A stretch of 48,648 bases of DNA from Ruminococcus sp. (GTDB lineage: Bacteria; Bacillota; Clostridia; Oscillospirales; Acutalibacteraceae). The notes below the pieces were generated by a model that did not search any database, was not told the DNA's origin, and saw nothing but the letters and a program-made list of their open reading frames with translations. Every line of letters starts with the position of its first letter. Positions within the stretch are counted from its first letter, which is position 1. The DNA lies in contig JAFRBX010000064.1 in assembly GCA_017404665.1 (NCBI GenBank), positions 1 to 48,648 on the forward strand. Direction: 5' to 3'. Positions 30,769 to 38,647 of the stretch are shown one piece after another. The translations under genes and the position numbers were made by a program.

Positions 30769-31008
30769 TTATCGCCAAAAATATTTTTCGACCGCTTTTC
30801 GCAGCAAGTGGAATTCGACCAGATCGACTGCCGTGATCGGGATCAGCCACCACCACGACAGCTCGGGAGAGGCATAGCCGAACAGCTTCATCAGCACAAA
30901 GCAAAATGAAAGCCCCATCGGCGCAACGGTGCCGAAGATCCCGCCGAACATCCACCACCAGCTGAGCGTCGTCATATGGGTGACTTTCAGAAGAAAGAAC
31001 ATCAGCAT
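30769..31008 (-). CDS. Small membrane protein with SWWW motif, paralogue 1
   Basis: This 79-residue protein is almost entirely hydrophobic, with three predicted helices (about 3-24, 25-45, 50-70) and two Trp clusters, LSWWW. It aligns without gaps along its full length to the 79-residue product of 31231-31470, sharing LSWxW, (C)F-x-LMKL and SWWW. The frame could start at a TTG at 31014, but GAGAGG sits nine bases before the ATG at 31008, and that start gives both paralogues equal length. It vaguely resembles bacterial proteins labelled transmembrane Fragile-X-F; I cannot confirm that. Confidence 0.65.
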   Translation of the reverse strand: MLMFFLLKVTHMTTLSWWWMFGGIFGTVAPMGLSFCFVLMKLFGYASPELSWWWLIPITAVDLVEFHLLRKAVEKYFWR

Positions 31009-31189
31009 CGTCAAAATCCTCTCTGATCAATATTTACCCGTGTTAATCGACTGATGCTAATTCTAATTAAACCCTTTAACATCTATTGCGTTAATTACCG
31101 CTAATATCTTATTTAAGTGTTTTATCAGAAATTAGTATGAGATCGCAAATCCGATCATTCGTCTCTTCAAATATAATGGTTTTCTAAAA

Positions 31190-31215
31190 CAGCGCTCTGC
31201 CGAAACAGAGCGCTG
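31190..31215 (-). terminator. Terminator of SWWW paralogue 2
   Basis: Perfect 10-bp arms CAGCGCTCTG (31190-31199) and CAGAGCGCTG (31206-31215), followed on the minus strand by TTTTAGAAAA. Confidence 0.8.
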
Positions 31216-31230
31216 CATATCGTGATTTGG

Positions 31231-31470
31231 TCAATTATTGTATTTGCCTCTCATCCATTTATCAAGGATGATGTTCTCAATCAAATCAATTATAATCGTT
31301 CCGATGATCCACCACCATGAAACATCAACGGCAAAGCCGCCCAGCAATTTCATCAGAATAAAGCAGATCGTCAATCCAAACGGAACGATGCTTGCGATCA
31401 GCGCGACAGGGATCCACAGCCAGCTCAAACTGATAATCTTTGCTATCTTCAAAATGAAAAATAGAATCAT
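31231..31470 (-). CDS. Small membrane protein with SWWW motif, paralogue 2
   Basis: This 79-residue protein begins MILFFILKIAKIISLSWLW and has a second cluster SWWW near residue 52, three hydrophobic helices, and a basic C-terminal tail (MRGKYNN). CGGAGTTTTAGATA precedes the ATG. It is the closest relative of the product of 30769-31008, so the two arose by tandem duplication. A terminator separates them, so they are expressed independently. Small size with Trp clusters suggests a membrane-interface role; no function is known to me. Confidence 0.65.
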   Translation of the reverse strand: MILFFILKIAKIISLSWLWIPVALIASIVPFGLTICFILMKLLGGFAVDVSWWWIIGTIIIDLIENIILDKWMRGKYNN

Positions 31471-31507
31471 TATCTAAAACTCCGTATTATTGCATCCAGA
31501 CTGCATG

Positions 31508-33580
31508 TCAGTCTTCTTCAGCCTTTGCCGCCTCTATGACCTTCTGCGCCACCTGACCGGGAGCGTCCTCATAGCGCTCGAACTCGAAGGTGAAGGTGCC
31601 GCGGCCTTGGGTGCACTGGCGCATGAAGATAGAGAAGTCAGCCATCTCAGCCATCGGAACCTCAGCTTCGACGATCTGCATACCGCCCTCAGCAGCGTTC
31701 ATGCCGAGCACGCGGCCTCTGCGCTTATTGACCTCGCCCATGATGTCGCCCATGTTCGCATCCGGAACAGTCGCCTTCAAGGTACCGACCGGCTCTAAGA
31801 GCGCGGGCTTCGCCTGAGGGATACCTGCCTTGAACGCGAGCTGCGCGGCGGTCTTGAACGCCATTTCGTTGGAGTCGACGGGATGATACTTGCCGTCATA
31901 CAGCGTCGCCTTGACGCCGACGACCGGATAACCCGCCAGCGGGCCCTTCTTGATGGATTCTCTCAGACCCTTTTCAACTGCGGGGAAGAACTGCTTCGGT
32001 ACGGAACCGCCGACAACGGCGATCTCGAACTGCAGATCATCACCGTCGCACGGCTCAAACTTAATCCATACGTCGCCGTACTGACCGGAACCGCCGGACT
32101 GCTTCTTATGCTTGCCTTCTACGTCGCTCTTGCCGCGGATGGTCTCGCGGTAAGCAACCTTGGGCTGCTTTAACTCAACCTCTACGTTGAACTTGCTCTT
32201 TAACTTTGTCACAACGACGTCGAGATGCTGCTCGCCCATACCGGACATGACCATCTCCTTAGTCTCGGGGTCGTTCTTGAACTTGATGGTGGGATCCTCT
32301 TCCACAAGACGCGCGACGCCCTGCGCGACCTTATCCTCTTCGCCCTTCTTCTTGGGATAAACCGCCATCGAGAAGGAAGGAGCGGGATAGTCGATGCCGT
32401 TCAGGATGACCTTGCGGGTGGGGGAACAGAGGGTATCGCCGGTGTTGGCGGAGGTCAGCTTCGGGATAGCGCCGATATCGCCGGCTCCGACAAAGGAGGC
32501 GTCCTCCTGCTTTTTGCCGCGAACAGTCAGCACCTTGGTGATGCGCTCCTGATTACCGGTGCGCATGTTGACCAGCGGCGCGTCGGTAGAGACCTTGCCG
32601 GATACGACCTTGAAGTAGCTCAGCTTGCCGACAAACGGATCGGCAAAGGTCTTGAAGATGATGGCCGCGGTCGCGCCCTGCTCGTTGCAGGCGATCTCAA
32701 CGGGCTCGCCGTTGACGTCGACAGCGGTCTCGCCGCCCTTGTCGGCAGCGGTCGGAGCCAGCCACGTCAAGCTCGACATGAACTGCTCGATACCGTAGGT
32801 GGTAGCCGCGTCGCCGCAGAATACGGGGCACAGAGAGCCGTCCTTGACGCCCTGCGATACGCCGGTGATGATCTCTTCGGGAGTGAACTCTTCCTCCATG
32901 AAGAACTTCTCCATCAGCTCCTCGCTGGTCTCGGCGACAGCCTCCTTGATGGCTTCTCTCAGACCCTCAAAGCGGTCGCCCATCTCGGGGATGATGGGGG
33001 TGGGAGCAGCGTTGCCCTTCTTGTCATATTTATAAGCCTTGTATTCGAGCAGGTTGACATATGTATTCGCCTCGCCGTTCTCGATATGGGGAACGAGAAC
33101 AGGGCATACGGAGGGACCGAAGGTGGACTTCAGATCCTCTAATACGCGATAGAAACGCGCGTCCTCGTCGCAAACGCCGTTGACGAAGAAGATCTTGGTC
33201 AGACCTTCCTTATCCGCCGCCTTGACCGCCTTTTCGGTACCGACGTTCACGCCGTCCTTCGCGGATACGACGATGACCGCAGTCTCAGCCGCGCGATAAC
33301 CCTCGAACAGACCGCCTTCAAAGTCGAACAGACCGGGGGTGTCGATGATATTGATCTTGGTATTCTTCCACTCTACGGGAGCCACGGCGGTAACGATAGA
33401 TACCTTGCGGCGGATCTCCTCGGGATCAAAGTCGAGCTGGGTGTTGCCGTCAGCGATCTTGCCCAGACGGTCGCTCGCTTTGGCGAGATACAGCATCGCC
33501 TCGGCGACTGAGGTCTTGCCCGCGCCGGAGTGTCCTGCCATAGCGATATTGATGATGTGTTTCGGATCGTACTGTTTCAA
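31508..33580 (-). CDS. EF-G-like translational GTPase, divergent paralogue
   Basis: This 690-residue protein has the full EF-G layout: G domain (1-270), domain II (about 300-390), domain III, domain IV with SGGSGQYGDVWIKFEP, and domain V ending GTFTFEFERYEDAP. P-loop GHSGAGKTS, switch II DTPGLFDFEGG and the SAKDGVNVG segment are present. The expected G4 motif NKxD reads VNGVCDED, so guanine recognition may be changed. This marks it as a paralogue rather than the main EF-G. The frame opens with TTG at 33598, but AAAGGAG lies inside those first codons, so I place the start at the TTG at 33580. It is monocistronic with a good promoter. Confidence 0.85.
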   Translation of the reverse strand: MKQYDPKHIINIAMAGHSGAGKTSVAEAMLYLAKASDRLGKIADGNTQLDFDPEEIRRKVSIVTAVAPVEWKNTKINIIDTPGLFDFEGGLFEGYRAAETAVIVVSAKDGVNVGTEKAVKAADKEGLTKIFFVNGVCDEDARFYRVLEDLKSTFGPSVCPVLVPHIENGEANTYVNLLEYKAYKYDKKGNAAPTPIIPEMGDRFEGLREAIKEAVAETSEELMEKFFMEEEFTPEEIITGVSQGVKDGSLCPVFCGDAATTYGIEQFMSSLTWLAPTAADKGGETAVDVNGEPVEIACNEQGATAAIIFKTFADPFVGKLSYFKVVSGKVSTDAPLVNMRTGNQERITKVLTVRGKKQEDASFVGAGDIGAIPKLTSANTGDTLCSPTRKVILNGIDYPAPSFSMAVYPKKKGEEDKVAQGVARLVEEDPTIKFKNDPETKEMVMSGMGEQHLDVVVTKLKSKFNVEVELKQPKVAYRETIRGKSDVEGKHKKQSGGSGQYGDVWIKFEPCDGDDLQFEIAVVGGSVPKQFFPAVEKGLRESIKKGPLAGYPVVGVKATLYDGKYHPVDSNEMAFKTAAQLAFKAGIPQAKPALLEPVGTLKATVPDANMGDIMGEVNKRRGRVLGMNAAEGGMQIVEAEVPMAEMADFSIFMRQCTQGRGTFTFEFERYEDAPGQVAQKVIEAAKAEED

Positions 33581-33657
33581 TGAAAAAACTCCTTTCAAGA
33601 GTGTTTGATATTTCGAATGCGGGAATGATCGGCTGCTTTTTTACCCGCTACCTGATT

Positions 33658-33686
33658 ATTATATAACAATTTCAAGTTCTGCACAA
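33658..33686 (-). promoter_or_regulatory. Promoter of the EF-G-like gene
   Basis: On the minus strand TTGTGC (33681-33686), a 17-nt spacer and TATAAT (33658-33663). The rest of the gap 33687-33896 holds only an ATGCACA/TGTGCAT inverted pair and overlapping short frames without support. Confidence 0.6.
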
Positions 33687-33896
33687 TAAAAACTGTCTTT
33701 CAGATACAAAATTTTACTAAACATATAAAAATAGAGCGAAAGTATTGTGCAATATGCACATAGAACGGATGCTTCTCGCTGTGCATTTGACAAAAAAGCG
33801 TACTTTACCGCAGTTTGCTGCCGGCGGAAAGCGACAAAATAATCGAAACTGCGCGCGCTGCACCGCGGCAAAACTACTACAAACCTGTAGCTTTTC

Positions 33897-33925
33897 TTGC
33901 ATTGCAGAAAAAAATATGGTATGAT
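33897..33925 (+). promoter_or_regulatory. Promoter of the DUF4190-like gene
   Basis: TTGCAT (33897-33902), a 17-nt spacer and TATGAT (33920-33925). Confidence 0.65.
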
Positions 33926-33933
33926 TGATAACG

Positions 33934-33959
33934 GATTTAATGGATTAATGCATTAAATC
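33934..33959 (+). promoter_or_regulatory. Palindrome in the leader of the DUF4190-like gene
   Basis: GATTTAATG (33934-33942) and CATTAAATC (33951-33959) are perfect 9-bp arms, beginning nine bases after the -10 box. This is a candidate operator over the transcription start. Confidence 0.5.
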
Positions 33960-33986
33960 AAAACAGAAATATTAGGAGGATTTATT

Positions 33987-34337
33987 ATGGAACAACAGGG
34001 TAAAAAGGCGTTTGCGATCGTAGCATTGGTTCTGGGTATCGTTTCCTGCGTTATTCCTTGGTGGGGTCTCGCATACGGTATCATCGCTCTGGTTTGCGCG
34101 ATCGTCGGTCTGGTCATGGCGATACTGGCTCAGAAGAGCTTCAAAGCCATCGGTCAGAAGAGCGGCATGGCTACCGCGGGTCTGATTCTGTCCATCATCG
34201 GTATCGTTCTGTCCATCATCGGTATCATCGCTTGCGGTATCTGCGTGGCTGCTGTTAATGAGGTTGCCAGCAACCCCGATGCTTATGCAGAACAGCTCAG
34301 CAGCGCCCTTGAAGAAGTCAGCTCTTCTCTGAACTAA
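33987..34337 (+). CDS. DUF4190-like small membrane protein
   Basis: This 116-residue protein has two long hydrophobic segments (about 8-46 and 62-90) with glycine-rich repeats such as ALVLGIVSCVIPWWG and LILSIIGIVLSIIGI, then a polar helical tail. This is the layout of DUF4190 membrane proteins, whose role is unknown. TTAGGAGGATTTATT precedes the ATG, a strong site. It has its own promoter and a palindrome at the transcription start, so it may be specifically regulated. Confidence 0.7.
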   Translation: MEQQGKKAFAIVALVLGIVSCVIPWWGLAYGIIALVCAIVGLVMAILAQKSFKAIGQKSGMATAGLILSIIGIVLSIIGIIACGICVAAVNEVASNPDAYAEQLSSALEEVSSSLN

Positions 34338-34361
34338 TCCGATTCAGAAAATGAAACTTCA

Positions 34362-34388
34362 CAGCCGGTCGTGATGTGCGGCCGGCTG
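34362..34388 (+). terminator. Weak hairpin after the DUF4190-like gene
   Basis: CAGCCGG (34362-34368) pairs with CCGGCTG (34382-34388), followed by CGTTGTATTCC. The T-tract is poor. Confidence 0.45.
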
Positions 34389-34407
34389 CGTTGTATTCCT
34401 AAGAGCT

Positions 34408-34457
34408 TATGCAGATACCCGATATCGTCAGATCGGATGATACGGGGTATCTGCATA
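34408..34457 (+). promoter_or_regulatory. 13-bp inverted repeat upstream of lgt
   Basis: Perfect arms TATGCAGATACCC (34408-34420) and GGGTATCTGCATA (34445-34457) with a 24-nt loop, ending 28 bp before the lgt start. There is no T-tract, so a leader structure or operator fits better than a terminator. Confidence 0.5.
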
Positions 34458-34484
34458 TTATATACGAAAGTAAAGGAGAAGGAC

Positions 34485-35300
34485 ATGTTCCCTGTTTTTG
34501 AGATCTTCGGCAAACAGATCGGCATGTACGGCGTGATGGCGGTGCTGGGCTTTGCCGCCTGTGTGCTGGTCGGCTCGCGCCTGATCAAGCGATTCGATAT
34601 CGATATCTACGACTTTGCCCTCGTAATGATCGCAGCATGCGTCAGTCTGGTGATTTTTGCGAGTCTGCTGTACGGGCTGACCAATATCCGCCTGCTGATC
34701 GCCGCTTTTTCGAAGCTCGATAAAATCGGCTGGAAGGGGCTTTGGGCAATCATCAGATACGCCTTCGGCGGCATTGTTTTTTACGGCGGCTTCATCGGCG
34801 GCGGCATCGGCATCCTGATCTATACCAAATACGCCAAAGAGCTGCAAGGTCACCGCGACCATATCCTTGATATCTACGCGGTGCTGACGCCGCTGTTCCA
34901 TACCTTCGGCAGGATCGGCTGCTTCCTCGGCGGCTGCTGCTACGGGGTGGAGAGCGAGTTCGGCTTCACCGTTCACAACAACACGCTCAACCCGTCGATC
35001 AACGACGTCAACCGCTTCCCGATCCAGCTGGTCGAGAGCGCATGCTGCTTTGTTCTGTTCTGGGCGCTGCTGACCCTGTTCAGAAAACGGATCATGGAAA
35101 GCCGCCTGATCTATCTCTATATGCTCACCTATCCGGTGATCCGCTTCATCACCGAGTTTTTCCGCGGCGACGAGTACCGCGGCATCTTCTTCGGACTGTC
35201 CACCTCTCAGTGGGTCAGCATCGGACTGTTCATCTTCGCGCTGATCATGCTGCCGGTCAAAACAAAGAAGCTGAAAGCACAAGCGCCTCCCCTACAATAA
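34485..35300 (+). CDS. lgt: Prolipoprotein diacylglyceryl transferase
   Basis: This 271-residue integral membrane enzyme transfers diacylglycerol from phosphatidylglycerol to the lipobox cysteine of prolipoproteins. It has about seven transmembrane helices. Family signature segments are FYGGFIGGGIG, HTFGRIGCFLGGCCYG (the conserved HGxxGRxGxFxxG-type block), RFPIQLVES and RFITEFFRGDE. The frame opens at 34371, but AAAGGAGAAGGAC precedes the ATG at 34485 and MFPVFEIFGKQIGMYGVM is the expected start. It would act on lipoproteins such as the one encoded at 11687-12160. Confidence 0.95.
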   Translation: MFPVFEIFGKQIGMYGVMAVLGFAACVLVGSRLIKRFDIDIYDFALVMIAACVSLVIFASLLYGLTNIRLLIAAFSKLDKIGWKGLWAIIRYAFGGIVFYGGFIGGGIGILIYTKYAKELQGHRDHILDIYAVLTPLFHTFGRIGCFLGGCCYGVESEFGFTVHNNTLNPSINDVNRFPIQLVESACCFVLFWALLTLFRKRIMESRLIYLYMLTYPVIRFITEFFRGDEYRGIFFGLSTSQWVSIGLFIFALIMLPVKTKKLKAQAPPLQ

Positions 35301-35308
35301 ACATTAAC

Positions 35309-35337
35309 GCCCGCGATCTGTCCGCGGGCTGTTTTTG
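35309..35337 (+). terminator. Terminator of lgt
   Basis: GCCCGCG (35309-35315) pairs with CGCGGGC (35323-35329), followed by TGTTTTTG. It abuts the convergent NUDIX gene. Confidence 0.85.
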
Positions 35338-35339
35338 CA

Positions 35340-35882
35340 TCATTTTCTCTTATACTGTTCATACAGCGCGATCGCCGTGCCCATGAGGGCATGGGTGAAC
35401 TCGCCCCTGCCGAAGGAGGATAAGACCTCGTCAACAGGCTTCAGCTCATAGGTCAGCAGCTCGTCGTCGTCAAGACGCTGCTCGCCCGTCGGCGTCAGTT
35501 CCTCTGCAAGATACACATGGAATTGATTCTTGAACAGCGCGGGATTAGGGCTGACAGAGCCGAGATGGGTGATTTTCTCCGCCTGAAATCCCGTTTCCTC
35601 CAGCAGTTCACGTCGGGCGGCAGTCATCGCATCCTCTCCCCTGTCGACTACACCGCCGGGGAATTCGAGACTCAGGCACTCAGCCGCGTGCCGCCATTGG
35701 CGCACCAGCACAAAGCTGCCTTTGTACTCCGCGATCACCTGCACCCAGTCAGGCGCATCCATCGCCACATAACTTCCCATTATTCCCGTAGCTGAGCGCT
35801 CCCACTGTTCTATTACGTCAAATACCGGGGAATGCAGTAAAGTCTGCTTATCAATGATATCCCATTCCAGATGATTGCTCAT
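35340..35882 (-). CDS. NUDIX hydrolase, ADP-ribose pyrophosphatase type
   Basis: This 180-residue protein has a complete Nudix box, GGVVDRGEDAMTAARRELLEE followed by TGF. This gives the Gx5Ex7REUxEExGU signature with its metal-binding glutamates. The upstream segment FVLVRQWRHAAECLSLEFPGG is typical of the ADP-ribose pyrophosphatase branch, which breaks down ADP-ribose and similar nucleoside diphosphates. Substrate choice is inferred from the family. It starts three bases after cysK and is the last gene of the zinc-ribbon protein/cysK/NUDIX operon. Confidence 0.9.
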   Translation of the reverse strand: MSNHLEWDIIDKQTLLHSPVFDVIEQWERSATGIMGSYVAMDAPDWVQVIAEYKGSFVLVRQWRHAAECLSLEFPGGVVDRGEDAMTAARRELLEETGFQAEKITHLGSVSPNPALFKNQFHVYLAEELTPTGEQRLDDDELLTYELKPVDEVLSSFGRGEFTHALMGTAIALYEQYKRK

Positions 35883-35885
35883 ATC

Positions 35886-36815
35886 TTATTCCTCAAATAA
35901 AGGCGTTGAAAAATAGCGCTCGGCGGTATCGGGCAGCACGGTCACGACCGTCTTGCCGGGTCCGAGCTTTTTCGCGAGTTTCAGCGCCGCCGCGACGTTG
36001 GTGCCGCTGGAGATGCCGCACATCAGGCCCTCCTCGCGCGCCAGACGCTTCGCAGTTTCGAGCGCCTCTTCGTCAGTGACAACGTAGATTTGATCATAAA
36101 TCTTCTGATTCAGGATCCCGGGGATCAGCCCGTCGCCGATGCCCATCTGGATATGGGTGCCGATGGTGCCGCCGGCTAAGATCGCGGCGTTCTCCGGCTC
36201 TACTGCCCAGATCTCGATATCGGGATACTGCGCCTTGAGCACCTCGCCGATGCCCGTGATGGTGCCGCCGGTGCCGATGCCGGAGCAGAACCCGTCGATA
36301 GTATCGGCGCACTGCTGCATGATCTCAAGCGCGGTATATTTCTTGTGCGCGCGGACATTGTTGATGTTTTCAAACTGCTGGGGCACAAAAACCCGAGGGT
36401 CCTTTTCTTTCATTTTCAGCGCCGTTTTCAGGCACTCGTCGATGCACGCGCCGATATCGCCCGCGTCATGGATCAGCATCACCTTCGCGCCGTAGTGCTT
36501 GATCAGCTTGCGGCGTTCCACGCTGACGGAGTCGGGCATGATGATGATGGTTTTGTAACCCTTGACTGCGCCGACCAGTGCCAGACCGATGCCCTGATTG
36601 CCCGAGGTAGGCTCGACGATGATGCTGTCGGGCTTGAGCTCACCCTTTTTCTCCGCGTGGTTGATCATATTCAGAGCGGTGCGGGTCTTGATGGAGCCGC
36701 CGATATTCAGCGCCTCGAATTTGACCAGCACCTCGGCGCTGTCCTCGTCCACCATGCGGTTCAGCCGGATCAGCGGCGTCTGTCCGACCGCCTCCAGCAC
36801 GTTATTATTGATCAT
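35886..36815 (-). CDS. cysK: Cysteine synthase (O-acetylserine sulfhydrylase family)
   Basis: This 309-residue PLP enzyme by family makes cysteine from O-acetylserine and sulfide. The substrate loop EPTSGNQGIGLA, the phosphate loop GTGGTITGIGE and the C-terminal GISSGTNVAAAL are all present. The PLP-lysine region reads NIGGSIKTRTA instead of the usual NPGGSVKDRxA; the lysine is kept but the context is altered, so substrate preference may differ. GAAGGTGAGAAAAA precedes the ATG. It lies 31 bp after the zinc-ribbon gene and 3 bp before the NUDIX gene. Confidence 0.9.
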   Translation of the reverse strand: MINNNVLEAVGQTPLIRLNRMVDEDSAEVLVKFEALNIGGSIKTRTALNMINHAEKKGELKPDSIIVEPTSGNQGIGLALVGAVKGYKTIIIMPDSVSVERRKLIKHYGAKVMLIHDAGDIGACIDECLKTALKMKEKDPRVFVPQQFENINNVRAHKKYTALEIMQQCADTIDGFCSGIGTGGTITGIGEVLKAQYPDIEIWAVEPENAAILAGGTIGTHIQMGIGDGLIPGILNQKIYDQIYVVTDEEALETAKRLAREEGLMCGISSGTNVAAALKLAKKLGPGKTVVTVLPDTAERYFSTPLFEE

Positions 36816-36846
36816 TTTTTCTCACCTTCCGCTGTTCGTATGCCGA

Positions 36847-37407
36847 TCAGTTCAGCTTTGCACCGCATTTGGTACAGAACGCCGCGTTCGGCATAACGGG
36901 CGTGCCGCAATTCATGCAGAATCTTCTTTGCTGAGCAGCCTGCTGAACGGGAATCTGCTGAACGGGTTGTTGTACAGGCTGCTGCATCGGCTGCTGCGCG
37001 GGAATCTGCTGAACCGGCGCCTGCCCCTGCTGCACCTGTGCGGAGGGCGTGTTCGCCTCATATGCCAAGAATTGATTGACGTCCAGCTGAATCGGCTGTG
37101 CCTGCACGCCGACAAAGGAATTGACAAACGCCAGCACGTCGTTGGCGTGCTTCTGGTAGCGCGCGCCCATCAGCTGTACAACGGTATAGCGCAGATCGAC
37201 CGCCGTGCCGCCCTGATAGGGCATGAAATGCACGGTCAGCGAACCGCCGTTCATGTTATACTTGAACGAGTAGTCCAGACCGAAGGAAATGGTCTTGTAG
37301 GCGTCTATTTTACAGTTTTTGCCGAACTTCTGCTTTGCCGCCTGCACGAACGCGTCGAACACGGGATACAGCGGCGCCGCGAAATAATAACACAGATCTC
37401 TTCTCAT
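36847..37407 (-). CDS. Zinc-ribbon protein with Gln/Pro-rich linker
   Basis: This 186-residue protein has an N-terminal globular domain (about 1-105, ISFGLDYSFKYNMNGGSLTV), a repetitive Q/P/V linker (about 125-165, QQPVQQPVQQIPVQQ) and a C-terminal zinc ribbon (CMNCGTPVMPNAAFCTKCG) with four metal-binding cysteines. I do not recognise the N-terminal domain. The frame opens at 37473, but AGGAAAGGACATTATC precedes the ATG at 37407. It is the first gene of the operon with cysK and the NUDIX gene. Confidence 0.75.
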   Translation of the reverse strand: MRRDLCYYFAAPLYPVFDAFVQAAKQKFGKNCKIDAYKTISFGLDYSFKYNMNGGSLTVHFMPYQGGTAVDLRYTVVQLMGARYQKHANDVLAFVNSFVGVQAQPIQLDVNQFLAYEANTPSAQVQQGQAPVQQIPAQQPMQQPVQQPVQQIPVQQAAQQRRFCMNCGTPVMPNAAFCTKCGAKLN

Positions 37408-37430
37408 GATAATGTCCTTTCCTGATGTGT

Positions 37431-37459
37431 TATACCGGATTCGATAGAAAACCGGTATA
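37431..37459 (-). promoter_or_regulatory. Leader inverted repeat upstream of the zinc-ribbon gene
   Basis: TATACCGG (37431-37438) and CCGGTATA (37452-37459) are perfect 8-bp arms with a 13-nt spacer, between the promoter and the start codon. This is a candidate operator. Confidence 0.5.
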
Positions 37460-37491
37460 AAGTGATGAAACACTGTAAAACGGTCGTTTCC

Positions 37492-37520
37492 ATTTTAAGT
37501 CACTCGCCCGACAATGTCAA
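37492..37520 (-). promoter_or_regulatory. Promoter of the zinc-ribbon/cysK/NUDIX operon
   Basis: On the minus strand a perfect TTGACA (37515-37520), a 17-nt spacer and TAAAAT (37492-37497). Confidence 0.75.
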
Positions 37521-37708
37521 TACTCCCGGCAAAAACAATCCCAATGCTCAATGCTGGTCCATATATTGTAAATATTTTAATTTCATATATAATTAGATTG
37601 TAACGTTTTTCTTCTTTTCTTATGAAAAAGAATTCTGAAACTCCAAATCTCTTAATCTGAGTGTTTGTCTGTAGCCATTTTGATTTTTGAATAGATAAAA
37701 CTCTTTAG

Positions 37709-38317
37709 CATCCATCTTATCAATCCTCAAAAAGCTCAGGGAAAGTAATCAGATACGCTCTGCATCATTTTCTCGGAAGCGACGAGAACGACTATACCTA
37801 TGAGGCGCTCAAGCTGTTCATGATGGGCGCGATCAAAAGGGTGTTCGAACCGGGGTGCAAGTTTGAGAATATGCTCTGCTTAGTCGGCGGTCAGGGCGCG
37901 GGTAAAAGTACGTTCTTCCGCTTTATGGCAATCAAAGATGAATGGTTCTCCGACGACCTGCGAAAGCTGGATGACGAGAACGTCTACCGCAAGTTGCAGG
38001 GTCACTGGATCATAGAGATGTCCGAGATGATCGCCACCGCGAACGCCAAGAGCATTGAGGATATCAAATCCTTTCTCAGCCGTCAGAAGGAGACCTACAA
38101 GGTGCCGTATGAGACCCATCCGGCGGACAGGCTTCGCCAATGTGTCTTTGCCGGTACGACCAACCGTCAGGATTTTCTGCCGCGGGATCGGACAGGGAAC
38201 AGGCGATTCATTAGCCGCTTATGCGGCGCAAGGGTTCCCTTGTACGGAGCTGTGCGAACGAAAGCTTTTCGAGGAAAAGCACCTCGCAGAGCGCACATAC
38301 AAAAATCGAAAGATTGA
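37709..38317 (+). pseudogene. VapE-type primase/helicase fragment
   Basis: The frame opens after a TAG at 37706 and reads ALHHFLGSDENDYTYEALKL, then MMGAIKRVFEPGCKF, a Walker A loop LVGGQGAGKSTF, WIIEMSEM and FAGTTNRQDFLPRD, ending the homology at TGNRRFI. These are hallmark segments of virulence-associated protein E / phage-type helicases. The N-terminal half is absent. After NRRFI the frame runs into unrelated sequence (SRLCGARVPLYG...), so both ends are lost. It marks a decayed prophage or integrative element at the island's left border. Confidence 0.8.
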
Positions 38318-38500
38318 TGTATAGAAGTGCGCCCTTACTCCATAAGGGAGAAAGTTTGTTTTGCCGTTCTACCCGGGAGCTGTTATCCTGCCCCCTGTCT
38401 CAGGGGCATATCCCGGCATTGGTACGCTGAATGCGGTACTTCGCCTGCCGGTCATATCCTCCCGGACGGTCATTCAGTTGTGAATGCAGTCCGGTGAAGA
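38200..38500. mobile_element. Mobile-element scar after the VapE fragment
   Basis: Sequence from just after the VapE homology to about 38500 carries three overlapping short frames, none with a ribosome-binding site. One (38221-38430) resembles short spurious frames I recall around Tn1549-like clostridial elements. The gap 38318-38647 holds no supportable gene apart from the operator-like repeats before the HTH gene. Assignment to a particular element is uncertain. Confidence 0.4.
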
Positions 38501-38550
38501 ACCACTGTCTCTATTCTACTCACAAAGTACAAAAATCCGGAAATCTTGCC

Positions 38551-38603
38551 AAATCTGCAACTTTTTTCGCGTTCGACTTTTTTCGATTAACAAATCTGCA
38601 ACT
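38551..38603 (+). promoter_or_regulatory. Direct repeats upstream of the island HTH gene
   Basis: AAATCTGCAACT occurs at 38551-38562 and again at 38592-38603 (41-bp period, about four helical turns), 45-97 bp before the start codon. A plausible autoregulatory site for the HTH protein. Confidence 0.5.
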
Positions 38604-38647
38604 CCGAAGTATCATTAAATCAAAAATAATACGAGGAGGCGTATACC

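Noticed and set aside
33659-33902. Two overlapping short minus-strand frames upstream of the DUF4190-like gene
   Set aside because: They overlap in different frames, lack ribosome-binding sites and cover the promoter of the EF-G-like gene.
38221-38430. 69-codon frame after the VapE fragment as a real gene
   Set aside because: No ribosome-binding site, three frames open at once, and it resembles spurious frames around mobile elements. I kept it only as part of the scar.
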